Shown here: positions 18,260-27,608 of the stretch, piece after piece
Numbering within the stretch: the first letter of the stretch is position 1
Layout of the letters: every line of letters begins with the position of its first letter
Assembly (NCBI RefSeq): GCF_004340685.1
Contig: NZ_SLUN01000018.1
Span: 1 to 54,708 of the forward strand
Direction: 5' to 3'
From: Hydrogenispora ethanolica
GTDB lineage: Bacteria; Bacillota; UBA4882; UBA8346
DNA: 54,708 nt
Program-made: the position numbers and the translations under genes
Notes under the pieces: generated by a model
Databases searched by the model: none
Told to the model about the DNA's origin: nothing
Seen by the model: the letters and a program-made list of their open reading frames with translations, nothing else

Positions 18260-18610
18260 TAGCGGCAGGATGAAGAGCAGGCCGACCAGTAGCATCCACG
18301 ATGCCGGCTGGGCGAAGTTACTGGTCCACCCGATGCCGAAGCGTTTCTCCACAAACCAGGCGGGATCGTCCGGATTATAGTAAAAGATCCCCCATTTCCA
18401 GTAACGATCATCGTCCCGGTTCAGTCTCGCAGCTGATTTGGCGTATCCCATCCGGATCCGGCTTCCGCTCTGGCCCGTACCGATGGCTAACCATAGCGCT
18501 CCAGCCACGATGATTCCCGTTAGCATGAGCGGTCCGCGGCCACCAGCCGACTGTTCCTCACCAAGCCCACCATGGTAATTTGCATCCAGCTTATTTATTA
18601 AAAAATCCAC
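18227..18610 (-). CDS. DUF5808-containing membrane protein
   Basis: A 127-residue protein with hydrophobic segments at about 29-44 and 104-126. Between them lies the DUF5808-type motif YYNPDDPAWFVEKRFGIGWTSNFA. The domain is often attached to DUF1648-type membrane proteins; here it is nearly alone. The start (GTG 18610) is uncertain because the ribosome-binding site is weak. Its 3' end overlaps the ABC ATPase gene by 33 bases in the convergent sense. Function unknown. Confidence 0.65.
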   Translation of the reverse strand: MDFLINKLDANYHGGLGEEQSAGGRGPLMLTGIIVAGALWLAIGTGQSGSRIRMGYAKSAARLNRDDDRYWKWGIFYYNPDDPAWFVEKRFGIGWTSNFAQPASWMLLVGLLFILPLLMKFITWLLT

Positions 18611-18858
18611 CCTATTTTGGATAAACTGGATCTCGTGCGCAAAATTGATTTACTGTAAACCCAATCCCCGGAGTTACCATTTTCACGCCAGCCCGTTGCC
18701 GTAAATTCGATCCCAAACTTTAACCGTTTCACGGGAGGTTTTTTCTATTCCATCCCGAATTATTGGCAAAAAATATATCCATTGAAACCAAATTCCGCAG
18801 AAACCGCAATCGAGACGACGATTGCGCCCTCTGTGAATCAAACGAAGGGACTGATCGA

Positions 18859-20091
18859 ATGGCCAAGATCAATCAGAATTATCTGGAATTGCCGGGCAAT
18901 TATCTCTTCTCCGAGATTGCTCGAAGGATTCAAGCCTACAAAAACGAACATCCCGCAGCGGATATCATCCGTTTGGGAATCGGCGACGTTACCCGGCCCC
19001 TGGTTCCCGAAGTCATCAGCGGTCTCCAGCGCGGCGTGGCTGAGATGGGGGACGCCCGGACTTTCAAGGGGTATGGCCCGGAACAAGGCTATCAGTTTCT
19101 GAGCGAAAAGATCATTGAACACGAGTTCCGGCCCAGGGGCGTGGAACTCGATCCCGATGAGATTTTCATCAGCGACGGCGCCAAATGCGACACCGGTAAT
19201 ATTCAGGAGATCTTCGGGCTCGATAACATCGTGGCGGTCACCGATCCGGTCTATCCGGTTTATGTGGACAGCAACGTCATGGCGGGCCGGGCCGGAAAAT
19301 TGGGCGGCGACGGCCGGTATGAGAAGATCGTGTACCTGCCGTGCACCGAGGCGAATGGGCTCAAACCGGAATTGCCGGGGACCAAAGTCGATCTGATCTA
19401 CCTTTGTTTTCCCAACAATCCCACCGGGATGACCCTGACCAAAGAGGAACTCAAGCCTTGGGTCGATTATGCCCGGGCTCACCAGGCGATCATTCTGTAC
19501 GACGCCGCCTATGAATCGTATATTCAGGAGGCCGATATTCCGCACAGCATCTATGAGGTGGAGGGCGCCAAGGAAGTGGCCATCGAGTTCCGGAGCTACT
19601 CCAAGACCGCCGGCTTCACCGGAACCCGGTGCGCCTTTACCGTGGTTCCCAAGACCGTTCTGGCATATGATGCCGATGGCAACGGCCATTCGTTGAACCG
19701 CTTCTGGCTGCGCCGCCAGACGACCAAATTCAACGGCGTTTCGTATCCGATCCAGGCCGGGGCCGCCGCGATCTATTCCGAAGCCGGCCGCAGCCAGATT
19801 CGAGAGGTCATCCGGTATTATATGACCAACGCCGCGTTGATCCGCCAAGGATTGCAAGCTTCGGGCTTTACGATCTACGGCGGGGTGAACGCCCCTTATA
19901 TCTGGTTGAAAACGCCGGGCTCGCTCACTTCTTGGCAGTTCTTCGACAAGCTGCTGCACGAGGTCCAGGTGGTGGGGACGCCGGGCGCCGGGTTCGGTCC
20001 CAGCGGCGAAGGGTTCTTCCGGCTCACCGCCTTCGGCAGCCGGGAAAATACCGAGCGGGCGATGGAAAGAATTCAAAAACTGAAATTCTAA
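18859..20091 (+). CDS. dapL: LL-diaminopimelate aminotransferase
   Basis: A 410-residue fold-type I PLP enzyme, the usual DapL length. The PLP lysine is Lys249 in [13 protein letters not shown]. Other DapL segments are [29 protein letters not shown] and FPNNPTGM. It converts tetrahydrodipicolinate directly to LL-diaminopimelate in lysine and peptidoglycan synthesis. Dipicolinic acid for spores comes from a neighbouring branch. ATG 18859 with AAGGGA upstream fits the family N-terminus; a start at 18763 would add 32 unrelated residues. Confidence 0.95.
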   Translation: MAKINQNYLELPGNYLFSEIARRIQAYKNEHPAADIIRLGIGDVTRPLVPEVISGLQRGVAEMGDARTFKGYGPEQGYQFLSEKIIEHEFRPRGVELDPDEIFISDGAKCDTGNIQEIFGLDNIVAVTDPVYPVYVDSNVMAGRAGKLGGDGRYEKIVYLPCTEANGLKPELPGTKVDLIYLCFPNNPTGMTLTKEELKPWVDYARAHQAIILYDAAYESYIQEADIPHSIYEVEGAKEVAIEFRSYSKTAGFTGTRCAFTVVPKTVLAYDADGNGHSLNRFWLRRQTTKFNGVSYPIQAGAAAIYSEAGRSQIREVIRYYMTNAALIRQGLQASGFTIYGGVNAPYIWLKTPGSLTSWQFFDKLLHEVQVVGTPGAGFGPSGEGFFRLTAFGSRENTERAMERIQKLKF

Positions 20092-20098
20092 GCAATGA

Positions 20099-20126
20099 AA
20101 AAGCACTCCTTCGCGGAGTGCTTTTT
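20099..20126 (+). terminator. Terminator of dapL
   Basis: AAGCACTCC (20101-20109) pairs with GGAGTGCTT (20115-20123) over a TTCGC loop, followed by TTTT. Confidence 0.9.
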
Positions 20127-20135
20127 GATTCAACC

Positions 20136-21011
20136 TCAGTCGACGCTTATCCGATAAGCGCAGCGGAATTCTTCATCCGGCCGCAGCGGCATGACGCCTT
20201 CTTTCTCCCGGAAATCTCCGTCAAAATCCTCCTCGTCCCCATGCCCGAACCAGGGCTCGATACAGATAAACGGCGCTCCTTGGGGCGGCGACCAGAACGC
20301 CAGATATGGAAAACCGCTGAAATCAAAGTGAATCACTTTACTGTTCCGGCGGTTCTTTAGGGCGACGGATTGGGAACGGAGCTTCTCAAAGACGAGCGCG
20401 TCGCCTGCAAAGAGTTCCTTCGTCAAGGCGATGGTCCGCTGGTTGTCCAGAAAGGGCCGTCTTTCCCGTTTCAGCAATCCGTTGGGATCAATCGGACGGA
20501 CCGGCGCGGTTTCAGGCAATTCAAACTCCAGATAATAATCTTCGAAGTTCGTGTCCGCCGTGAATGGGCAATTCAATCCGGGGTGGGCGCCAATCGAAAA
20601 AAAGAGGCTCTGCCGGTCGCGGTTCCTCACCCGGTATGTGGTGGTCAGGGAAGCCCCTTGCAAAGCATATCCGATCTCCAGCTCGAAACGATATGGGTAT
20701 TTTCTCAGCGTCTCCTCATTCCACCCCAGCCGGAAGAGGACATTCTGCCGGTCTTTCTGAACCAGCTCGAAAACGCTGTCCCGGGCGAAACCATGCTGGC
20801 CCAGGCAAAAACTCCGGCCGTCGATCCGGTACTGGTTATTTTTCAAACGGCCCACGATGGGAAAGAGCACCGGAGCATGGCGGGGCCAAAAAGCGGGATC
20901 CGCGGACCAGAGATGCTCCACTCCGTCCCGCTTGTCTCTCACGCAGACTAGCTCGGCCCCTTGGGCGACCGCCTGCACGGTCAGGAATTCATTTCCAAGC
21001 GTTATAGCCAT
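20136..21011 (-). CDS. Aldose 1-epimerase family protein (LacX-like)
   Basis: A 291-residue beta-sandwich enzyme. Aldose epimerase features include FPIVGRL, LGQHGFARD with the early His, SIGAHPGLN with the second catalytic His, and FICIEPW with the catalytic Glu. It probably interconverts anomers of a hexose or hexose derivative in the cytoplasm; the sugar is unknown. It is a single gene preceded by a set of 41-42-bp tandem repeats. Confidence 0.88.
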   Translation of the reverse strand: MAITLGNEFLTVQAVAQGAELVCVRDKRDGVEHLWSADPAFWPRHAPVLFPIVGRLKNNQYRIDGRSFCLGQHGFARDSVFELVQKDRQNVLFRLGWNEETLRKYPYRFELEIGYALQGASLTTTYRVRNRDRQSLFFSIGAHPGLNCPFTADTNFEDYYLEFELPETAPVRPIDPNGLLKRERRPFLDNQRTIALTKELFAGDALVFEKLRSQSVALKNRRNSKVIHFDFSGFPYLAFWSPPQGAPFICIEPWFGHGDEEDFDGDFREKEGVMPLRPDEEFRCAYRISVD

Positions 21012-21037
21012 GATGCTTCACTCCTTTGGAATACAAC

Positions 21038-21142
21038 AGCTTGTTCAGTGACTGAAAGAGCTCATTCATTCACAAAATGAGCTTGTTGAACGACTGAAAG
21101 AGCTCTTTTTCCACAAAATGAGCTTGTTGAACGACTGAAAGA
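21038..21142. repeat. Three tandem 41-42-bp repeats
   Basis: Three copies begin AGCTTGTT at 21038, 21080 and 21121 and continue to GACTGAAAGAG. Copies 2 and 3 are nearly identical over their first 26 bases; copy 1 is diverged. Each unit of the first two contains GAGCT/AGCTC ends that could form a short stem. The tract is upstream of the epimerase gene and next to the terminator of the DUF4139 gene. Confidence 0.7.
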
Positions 21143-21187
21143 GGGGCTGTTGCAAAATGAACATGCAAGTTCATTTCCAACAGCCCC
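21143..21187 (-). terminator. Long hairpin after the DUF4139 gene
   Basis: GGGGCTGTTG (21143-21152) pairs with CAACAGCCCC (21178-21187), and inside AAATGAAC pairs with GTTCATTT (21155-21176). It lies just beyond the DUF4139 stop; CTCTTTC follows on the minus strand, a weak T-run. Confidence 0.65.
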
Positions 21188-21213
21188 TTCTGCTTCAGGA
21201 ATTCCGGGCTATT

Positions 21214-22617
21214 TTACCATTTATACTTAACCGTGTAGGTAATGGTCTCCTGTCCGCCCGGAGGAACCACCACGGCGAACTCGGCCTTGCCCGACTCGGT
21301 CTTCACAAACCGGTGGTCCGTTTTGACGATCTGCCATTCGTTCCACCCGTTCATCCGTTCCACGACGGTGACGTCCACCGCGGTCTGCTTGTGATTGCGG
21401 AGCGTGATCTGATAGCTCTCTTCGCGGCTCGTCGAGCCGGTATCCCGGACATTGGTGCGAATCCGTTCTCCCACAATATCGAAGGCGTTGCCGAGCGCCA
21501 CCCGGAGCTTCTCAGCGGCGGCGGTATGATCGATCCGGTCTTCACCGATGAATTGCAGCGCGCCGTCACTGTCGGCTTTTTGCACGCGCACCCGGCCTTT
21601 CGGCAGCGGCATTCCCAGGTTATTCGCCTTGCTGTTCACGAGCTCCAGCACGACCTGGACTTTCTTCGGATCCGCCGTTCCGTCATAAATAAAAAGTTTC
21701 CGGGCGGGAATTGCGGCGGCGGTCAGCAATTCCACCTGTTTCAACTGATTGTTCTTCACCGTGGTGGTCCGGCCCAGCGTATAAAGATGATATTCGAAGA
21801 AAGACTGCTCTTGAAAACGCTCGGGCGAAGCCGTTTTCAGCAGATAATCGCCGGCCCGTTGGCGTTCCTCCTCCGGGGCACGGTGCAGATCTCCGGCCAC
21901 CAGTTTGAGCCGGGCGTCCCGGTAATCGGCTCCGCTCCGGTTGTCCAGCGTGACCCAGCCCGCCAAGTCGATCCGGTTGTCATCCTGATTGATCGTCGCC
22001 ACATAATCCGCTTTCCAAGAGAGCCCCCCGGTGAGGTAACTCACTTCGACCTGTTGCGCGCCGGCCCGCGCCGGATTGGTCAGTAACCAGACCAGTGTCG
22101 GACGGACCACGAGGCCGCCGGGCAACTCTGGAAACGTGACGCTCTGAATCTGGGCGGCCTTCACGATACGAACCTCGCCGCCTTGCAAAGTCGCGGCCAG
22201 GATCAGATTATCCCCCCCGCTCATCAAATAGCCCTCAAGAGTCTCTCCTTGGACTGTGGTCAGCCGGATCCTTTGGCCCAAATACTTTTGGAGCAGCGCG
22301 GTATCATTGATGATGTCGTATTCGTAATTCTGCTCCAGCACCCGGACGCCTGGCTCCGATAAGGAACGGAACCGTACCGAGGTCGGATCGATAAGGGAGG
22401 CGACATCCGTAAAACCGACGGTTCCGATCCCCGCCGGCAGCTCCATGCCGCGCCGTTCTTTGACCAAGCCCAAATTATCGTTATACACGGTCAGTTCGAC
22501 GCTCCGATCGCTTGCGGCGGCGGTGATCGGCCGGCCTGCCGCAAAGACGGCGACCAACAGCATTCCCAGCAGGATTACTCCCAGCCGCACTCTGCTGCGA
22601 TCCATGCGATGCTTCAT
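21214..22617 (-). CDS. DUF4139 domain-containing exported protein
   Basis: A 467-residue protein with a cleavable-looking signal peptide (about 1-35) followed by a beta-rich body. DUF4139-type segments include LTVYNDNLGLVKERR, WKADYVATINQDDNRIDLAGWVTLDNRSGADYRDARLKLVAGD and YQITLRNHKQTAVDVTVVERMNG. The function is not known; these proteins are extracytoplasmic. The start at 22617 is supported by AGGAGTG upstream. A long hairpin follows the stop. Confidence 0.85.
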   Translation of the reverse strand: MKHRMDRSRVRLGVILLGMLLVAVFAAGRPITAAASDRSVELTVYNDNLGLVKERRGMELPAGIGTVGFTDVASLIDPTSVRFRSLSEPGVRVLEQNYEYDIINDTALLQKYLGQRIRLTTVQGETLEGYLMSGGDNLILAATLQGGEVRIVKAAQIQSVTFPELPGGLVVRPTLVWLLTNPARAGAQQVEVSYLTGGLSWKADYVATINQDDNRIDLAGWVTLDNRSGADYRDARLKLVAGDLHRAPEEERQRAGDYLLKTASPERFQEQSFFEYHLYTLGRTTTVKNNQLKQVELLTAAAIPARKLFIYDGTADPKKVQVVLELVNSKANNLGMPLPKGRVRVQKADSDGALQFIGEDRIDHTAAAEKLRVALGNAFDIVGERIRTNVRDTGSTSREESYQITLRNHKQTAVDVTVVERMNGWNEWQIVKTDHRFVKTESGKAEFAVVVPPGGQETITYTVKYKW

Positions 22618-22946
22618 TCCGTTTCACTCCTTTTTTTGAATTCGAGTTGGAGCATGCTTGCTTCCAATGAGAATTACTACTCAGACGAAACCGGTTTCAA
22701 AGATGTTCCCTTCCAAATCATTTTCCAGCGATCCGTTGGGAAAGATCCCGGTTTTTTGAGGGGAATGTAAAAAAACTCCAGCAAAAGAAGGCAATTTTAT
22801 AACAAATCCGCTCATTTTTCGTTGTATTGGATCGGGAATATCGCTTATAATTTTACATATCGGTTTCATTATTGTTACGTAATATTCATCATCCGTCGCA
22901 TAAAACCCTGTTGATTGCAGAATCGCAGAATTTAGGTGAAAAGTCT
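22618..22946. other. Divergent intergenic region with a 12-bp palindrome
   Basis: The gap between the DUF4139 and deacetylase genes contains GAAACCGGTTTC (22687-22698), a perfect 12-bp palindrome that could be an operator. TATAAT occurs at about 22849 on the plus strand, with only a weak -35 match (TTGTAT, 18 bp away). No gene was recognised. Confidence 0.35.
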
Positions 22947-23690
22947 ATGATTACCGTCAAACGGGTTCAATTGCCGGTCCTTGCCTTGCTGGCCATGGTC
23001 GCCGTCCTGTTGTTCACCATTCCCCGGCAGCTGATCAATCACTACCTTTTTGTCCGTTCGGCCATCGCCCTGGTGGACCGGGTCGATATTGAATGGATGG
23101 GATATACTTCTCAAAAAGTCGTGGCTCTGACCTTCGATGATGGCCCAGACCCTCGTTATACGCCGGCAATTCTGAAGATCCTGGCCGAATATAAGATTCC
23201 CGCAACCTTTTTCCTGGTCGGAACCAATGTCCGGCGCCATCCCGAACTGGTTCGGGCTGAAATCGCCGCCGGCCACCAGGTGGGCAATCATACCCTATCC
23301 CACCCGCATCTGCGTCGCTTGACTCTTCCTCAAATCGAAAAGCAGATTGCCGCCACCGACCGGGCGATTGCTGAGGCCGCCGGGGTAGAACCGCTTTTAT
23401 TCCGGCCGCCGTACGAGGAATTGAGTGAAAACATCCTGGCCGCTTCGCGATTGGCGCGTAAAAAAATCGTCATGTCCACGATTACGGTTGAGCACCACGT
23501 CCTCCCCACCCCGCAACAGAAAGCCAACCGCGTCGCAAAGATGGTCTTTCCCGGAGCCATCATCCTGGCCCACGATGGCCGGGTCAACCGTACCGATACC
23601 GTCGCCGCGCTCCCGGAGATCATTCGCGCGCTGCAAGCCAAGGGATACCGTTTTGTAACACTGACCGAACTCTTGCAACACAATCGTTAA
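22947..23690 (+). CDS. Polysaccharide deacetylase (NodB domain), membrane-anchored
   Basis: From ATG 22947 the protein has 247 residues: an N-terminal anchor (about 8-25) and a NodB domain. The metal and catalytic motifs are visible as TFDDGPD (Asp64-Asp65), NHTLSHPH (His115, His119), RPPY (Arg153) and ILAHDG (His209). The segment that usually contains a Trp-Asp motif reads TITVEHHV instead. It probably deacetylates peptidoglycan or a surface glycan. AGGTG supports the start. It overlaps the convergent csoR-like gene by four bases. Confidence 0.88.
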   Translation: MITVKRVQLPVLALLAMVAVLLFTIPRQLINHYLFVRSAIALVDRVDIEWMGYTSQKVVALTFDDGPDPRYTPAILKILAEYKIPATFFLVGTNVRRHPELVRAEIAAGHQVGNHTLSHPHLRRLTLPQIEKQIAATDRAIAEAAGVEPLLFRPPYEELSENILAASRLARKKIVMSTITVEHHVLPTPQQKANRVAKMVFPGAIILAHDGRVNRTDTVAALPEIIRALQAKGYRFVTLTELLQHNR

Positions 23691-23980
23691 GACAGCTTTT
23701 TGAAGATCTCCTGGAATTTTTCGAGGACCTGATCCACCGGCCGGCCGTCGCAAATCTCGGTCTTTAAGCAATGGACCAGTTGATGGCTGAGAACCGCCAA
23801 GGCTGTCTGGGAGACGGCGGCCTTGACCGCTGCCAATTGAATGATCAAATCCTGGCAGGAGCGTTCTTCCTCCAACATCTTTTGGATCCCGCGCAACTGT
23901 CCCTCGGCCCGCTTCAGACGGGTCATAATCTCCTCTTTGGTCTTCGGATCCAGACAAATCTGTTCATTAATCTCGGCCAT
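23687..23980 (-). CDS. CsoR/FrmR-type metal-sensing repressor
   Basis: A 97-residue all-helical protein with the DUF156 pattern RLKRAEGQLRGIQKMLEE. Cys42, His70-Cys71 and Cys77 (SCQD, VHCLKTEIC) are placed like the metal or thiol ligands of CsoR-family repressors, which respond to copper, nickel, sulfide or formaldehyde. The start at 23980 has GGAGG upstream; longer versions add unrelated residues. No metal-efflux gene is adjacent, so the signal is not identified. Confidence 0.88.
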   Translation of the reverse strand: MAEINEQICLDPKTKEEIMTRLKRAEGQLRGIQKMLEEERSCQDLIIQLAAVKAAVSQTALAVLSHQLVHCLKTEICDGRPVDQVLEKFQEIFKKLS

Positions 23981-24184
23981 CTGTTCGTACCTCCAGCGAA
24001 ATGAAAGAATTCCTTGGGAAAAGCATCGCGCGACTCGCAATTCAGCATCCGCGGATCGTTTGTCATCACCGGCGGAGCCTGGTCATGATTCGTACCCGGC
24101 GGTGCACCTTTCAAATATTTCGCTTGCCAGAACATTTTTCCTTTTATCCCAAAAGGAAATTCGTACAATTATCCGGCCTTTGGA

Positions 24185-25558
24185 TCACTGCTTTTCTTTC
24201 GGGCGGGGCTCAAAATATTCAACCCCGGTCATCGCCGCGGCCAAGCGGTCTAACGCCACCAGATCCTTCCGGGTCAATTCCCGGAGCGATCGCTTGCCCA
24301 GAGCGCGGGCGACCTCCTTCATCTCCAAAATCCAACTCTGCAAAAATTTGTTGAGATGCTCGGCGCCCAGTTGTGGATCGAATTTGAACTCCTGCTTGCC
24401 CCCGTGGAAAAGCAATTCGGTCGGGGGTTCCCACGGCAGTGTTTTTACGACCTGGGTATGGGATAGAGCCAGACAGGCAGCGGTGCCAATCATCACGGCA
24501 TCCGCTCCCAGCGCCAGACATTTCAGGGCATCGCCCGGCGTATAAAGGCCGCCGCCCACCATCAGGGAGATCGTTTGCCGCTGCCCCGTATCTTCCAGAT
24601 ACTGAACCGCCCGGCATAGCGCCGGCAGGGCGGGAAGCCCCAGATCATCGGCGAGAATCGTCGGCGCGCCATGAGTCCCCCCCTCGGTGCCGTCAAAGAT
24701 GAAAAGATCGGCTCCGGCCGCCAGAATCCGTTCCAATTCCCGCTCAATGTAATGGGTGGCTCCGATCTTCACCCCGATGGGCACTCCGCCGGTGATCCTC
24801 CTCAATTCCCGGATATAGCGCTTCAGTTCCGCCACATTTCTCCCTTCAGGCAGGTGGGATTCGATTAACAGATCCAAACCGGGGATCGCTCCGATCCGTT
24901 TCGCCAGCTCGGCCTCGACCTTATAACCCTTGATGCGGACCGGCGCCGAATTCCAAGCCCCATGGCCGAGGCCGATCTCTATCAGATCAGCCTGCCGGAG
25001 AATGGCGGGATCTTTGGACCAATAACCCCGGGGAAGCTGTAGAATGTAATGCCCGGCGTTTTCCCGTTCTTCCTCGAGCAGCGGCCCGTTCCCGGAGTCG
25101 GTTGCCGTCTCCGCCAAAGCGGTTGCCCTAGCCAAGGCGATCTTGGACCGGTAACTTAAGGCATTTCCATAGGACATCCCGCCGATGACCACCGGGATCC
25201 CCAAATGCAATGGTTTCCGAGCCCGCGTTCCCAGCGTCACCCCGGTCTCTATCGGGTCTTCCTCTTCCAAGGGTTCTCCCGTCAAATACACCGGATTGAA
25301 TTGCAGCTGTCCCCAATCGCAGAAACGCAGGTTCGTACCGAAAGGCCGTTCCAAAGGCTCTCCGGTCCGGGCGCGCAACAAGCTCTCCAACCCATCGCGC
25401 CAAGTGATTTTCCGAAGGATTTGAAGGTTCGTAAGGAACGGAAAACTCTTCAGGAGCCTGCCGAATTGGCGCATGAAACACAGCCGCTCCAAAATGACCA
25501 AGCCTATCGCGCAGGTTAGCAACCCGATCAGCACGCCCAAAGGGACCGCCACTCTCAA
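24185..25558 (-). CDS. FMN-binding glutamate synthase-domain membrane protein (copy 2)
   Basis: A 457-residue protein: one N-terminal membrane helix (about 3-25), a linker, then a GltB-type central FMN-binding TIM barrel (GIPVVIGGMSYG, VPIGVKIGATHYIERELE, FIFDGTEGGTHGAP, MVGGGLYTPGDALKCLALGADAVMIGT). It lacks the glutaminase domain and the Cys-rich cluster motif of full glutamate synthase. The TTG at 25558, after AGGGAGG, overlaps the preceding stop (TTGA), so translation is coupled; starting at 25708 would add residues lying wholly inside the upstream gene. It is a paralogue of the preceding gene. Reaction unknown. Confidence 0.85.
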   Translation of the reverse strand: MRVAVPLGVLIGLLTCAIGLVILERLCFMRQFGRLLKSFPFLTNLQILRKITWRDGLESLLRARTGEPLERPFGTNLRFCDWGQLQFNPVYLTGEPLEEEDPIETGVTLGTRARKPLHLGIPVVIGGMSYGNALSYRSKIALARATALAETATDSGNGPLLEEERENAGHYILQLPRGYWSKDPAILRQADLIEIGLGHGAWNSAPVRIKGYKVEAELAKRIGAIPGLDLLIESHLPEGRNVAELKRYIRELRRITGGVPIGVKIGATHYIERELERILAAGADLFIFDGTEGGTHGAPTILADDLGLPALPALCRAVQYLEDTGQRQTISLMVGGGLYTPGDALKCLALGADAVMIGTAACLALSHTQVVKTLPWEPPTELLFHGGKQEFKFDPQLGAEHLNKFLQSWILEMKEVARALGKRSLRELTRKDLVALDRLAAAMTGVEYFEPRPKEKQ

Positions 25559-26958
25559 GCGCCTCCCTTGCCGGGGGTGAATAACCCTGATTCCACCCCG
25601 GTCATCTGGGAAACCTCCGGACTCAGCGCGCATAAGTCGGCGACTGACAACTCGGCCAGTGATTTCTTGCCCATCGAACGCAGCGCCATGATCATCTCCT
25701 GCTGGCAACTTTTTAGGAAATTGGCGATACTGCGGGCCCCTTCCTCGATGACGAAGCGGTCTTTTTGTTTGCCCCGTTCATAGACCAATTCGGTGGGGGG
25801 TTCCCACGGGATCACCTTGGTCAATTGCAAATGAGCTAAAACGATCATGGTGATCGTCCCCATATAAACCGCATCGGCCCCGAGCGCCAGCGCCTTAAGC
25901 ACCTGGCCCGGCGTCACGAAGCCGCCCGAGACAATCAACGAAACTTTTCCCTGCAATTGTTGCTTTTTCAAAAAAGCCACGGTGCGGCAGAGCGCCGGCA
26001 AGGTGGGCAACCCGACACTATCGGCCAGGATCGGCGGGCCGAAACTGATGCCGGCCTCGGCGCCGTCAATGGTCAAAAAGTCGATCCCGGCGCCGGTCAT
26101 GATCTCCAGTTCCTCCTCCAGATAATGGGTGGCGCCGAATTTCACGCCGATGGGCACTCCGCCGGTGATTTTGCGCAGATATTCCACAAGTTCGGCCAAA
26201 TCGGACCGGTTGCGCACCTCCGGTAAAACGGCGCTCATGTGAAGGGATTGATCCGGACCGATCCCCATATACTCGCGGAAATCCGGGCTAATGTTTTCGG
26301 GCCCGAGCGTCACCGGCGCCGAACCGAGCGCGCCGTAACCCAACTGGATCTCGATCATGTCCGCCTGACGGAGCGCCTTTTCATCCTTGCCCCACGCGCC
26401 GCGGTGGTACTGCAGGATCAAGCGCTTAGTGCTCTTCCGTTCCTCGGGCAAGAATGGCCCGACACCGGTATTGGTAGCGGTATTGACTTGGTCGGCCCCC
26501 TTGGCCAGCGCGATTTTTGCCTGATAAGACGGGCCGAAGCCGTACCCCATTCCGGCAACCATCATCGGCAGACCGATGTGGAGAGGCCGGGCCGCTTGGG
26601 GCCCTAATACCACTTCGACGTCGACCTTGTCCGACTCGGCCACCGGCTGTCCCGATAAATAGACCGGATTCAGCAGCAGCTTCTCCCAAGGTGAAAAATG
26701 AATCGGGCTCCCGAACGGCCGTTCCAAGGGTTCGCCCTGATTGCCGCGGAGATCGGCCTCCAATACGTTCTGAACCCCTACTTTGGTGAAAACATTGTAC
26801 ATTTCCCCCAAGTTCTCGGGATACGGGTCTTTTAAAAGCCGTGTCAGAAAGGCATCACTTACAAAATTGATGATCGGTTTGAATAGCAATAGCCCGACGA
26901 TTCCGGCTCCGATAAAACTCAATCCGAATGCCAACCAAAACTGCCATCCCAGATTCAT
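25555..26958 (-). CDS. FMN-binding glutamate synthase-domain membrane protein (copy 1)
   Basis: A 467-residue paralogue of the next gene, with a membrane helix at about 7-27 and the same FMN-binding barrel (GLPMMVAGMGYG, VPIGVKFGATHYLEEELE, TIDGAEAGISFGPP, SGGFVTPGQVLKALALGADAVYMGT). The glutaminase and iron-sulfur parts of glutamate synthase are absent. AGGAGG precedes ATG 26958. The two genes form an operon with a four-base overlap, suggesting a heteromeric membrane-associated flavoprotein. Electron donor and substrate are unknown. Confidence 0.85.
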   Translation of the reverse strand: MNLGWQFWLAFGLSFIGAGIVGLLLFKPIINFVSDAFLTRLLKDPYPENLGEMYNVFTKVGVQNVLEADLRGNQGEPLERPFGSPIHFSPWEKLLLNPVYLSGQPVAESDKVDVEVVLGPQAARPLHIGLPMMVAGMGYGFGPSYQAKIALAKGADQVNTATNTGVGPFLPEERKSTKRLILQYHRGAWGKDEKALRQADMIEIQLGYGALGSAPVTLGPENISPDFREYMGIGPDQSLHMSAVLPEVRNRSDLAELVEYLRKITGGVPIGVKFGATHYLEEELEIMTGAGIDFLTIDGAEAGISFGPPILADSVGLPTLPALCRTVAFLKKQQLQGKVSLIVSGGFVTPGQVLKALALGADAVYMGTITMIVLAHLQLTKVIPWEPPTELVYERGKQKDRFVIEEGARSIANFLKSCQQEMIMALRSMGKKSLAELSVADLCALSPEVSQMTGVESGLFTPGKGGA

Positions 26959-27082
26959 GCCGAACCTCCTGTGATTTTTCAAGGTTATTCTCCCCCGCGA
27001 ATGGCTTTTCATGAATGAATCGAACCCGGCCGCCGAACCGGCAGACTCTTGGGTTGTTGATGGACCATTCTTGGACGGAATC

Positions 27083-27091
27083 TGTTATAAT
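27083..27091 (+). promoter_or_regulatory. Extended -10 promoter for the OsmC gene
   Basis: TGTTATAAT (27083-27091) is an extended -10 element about 44 bases before the OsmC start. No good -35 hexamer is seen, which is usual for this promoter type. Confidence 0.4.
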
Positions 27092-27134
27092 TGAGTTATT
27101 TCACAAGGATACTATCTCTAAAGGAGGATTGCGA

Positions 27135-27539
27135 ATGAAAGCCAATTTAAGCTGGGATGGCAAGATGGGCTTCACGGCCACGGGAGATTCGGGCCATGCG
27201 ATCAAAATGGATGTCAGCGCCGAAGCGGGCGGTTCCGATTCCGGGGTCCGGCCGCTGGAATTATTGCTGCATGCCCTCGGCGGATGCAGCGGCGCCGATG
27301 TGGCGTCGATCCTACGCAAAATGCAGCAAAAAGTGGAGAAGTTCTCCATCGAACTCGACGGGACCCGGGCGGAAGAGCATCCCAAACGGATTACCCAGGT
27401 CCATATGATCTTCCGGGTCGCCGGACATGACATTGATCCCGAGAGAGTCCGGCACGCGGTGGAATTGTCACTGACGAAATACTGCTCCGTGGCGGCTTCG
27501 TTGAATGCCACAATTACCCACGAAGTCATCGTGGAATAA
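27135..27539 (+). CDS. OsmC family peroxiredoxin-like protein
   Basis: A 134-residue OsmC-type protein with the two conserved cysteines Cys51 (LGGCSGADV) and Cys117 (TKYCSVAASL), which reduce organic hydroperoxides in characterised members. The family phrase RPLELLLHALGGCSG is clear. ATG 27135 has AAAGGAGG; a start at 27015 would add 40 residues upstream of the promoter-like element and is rejected. It is monocistronic with its own terminator. Confidence 0.9.
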   Translation: MKANLSWDGKMGFTATGDSGHAIKMDVSAEAGGSDSGVRPLELLLHALGGCSGADVASILRKMQQKVEKFSIELDGTRAEEHPKRITQVHMIFRVAGHDIDPERVRHAVELSLTKYCSVAASLNATITHEVIVE

Positions 27540-27569
27540 AGTCAAAGCCGAATCAGAATTCTAAAAATG

Positions 27570-27593
27570 AAACCGGGGTACCCCGGTTTTTCT
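27570..27593 (+). terminator. Terminator of the OsmC gene
   Basis: AAACCGGGG pairs with CCCCGGTTT (27570-27589) over a TA loop, and the T-run continues to 27591. Confidence 0.85.
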
Positions 27594-27608
27594 CTGCCAT
27601 CCTTGCCG

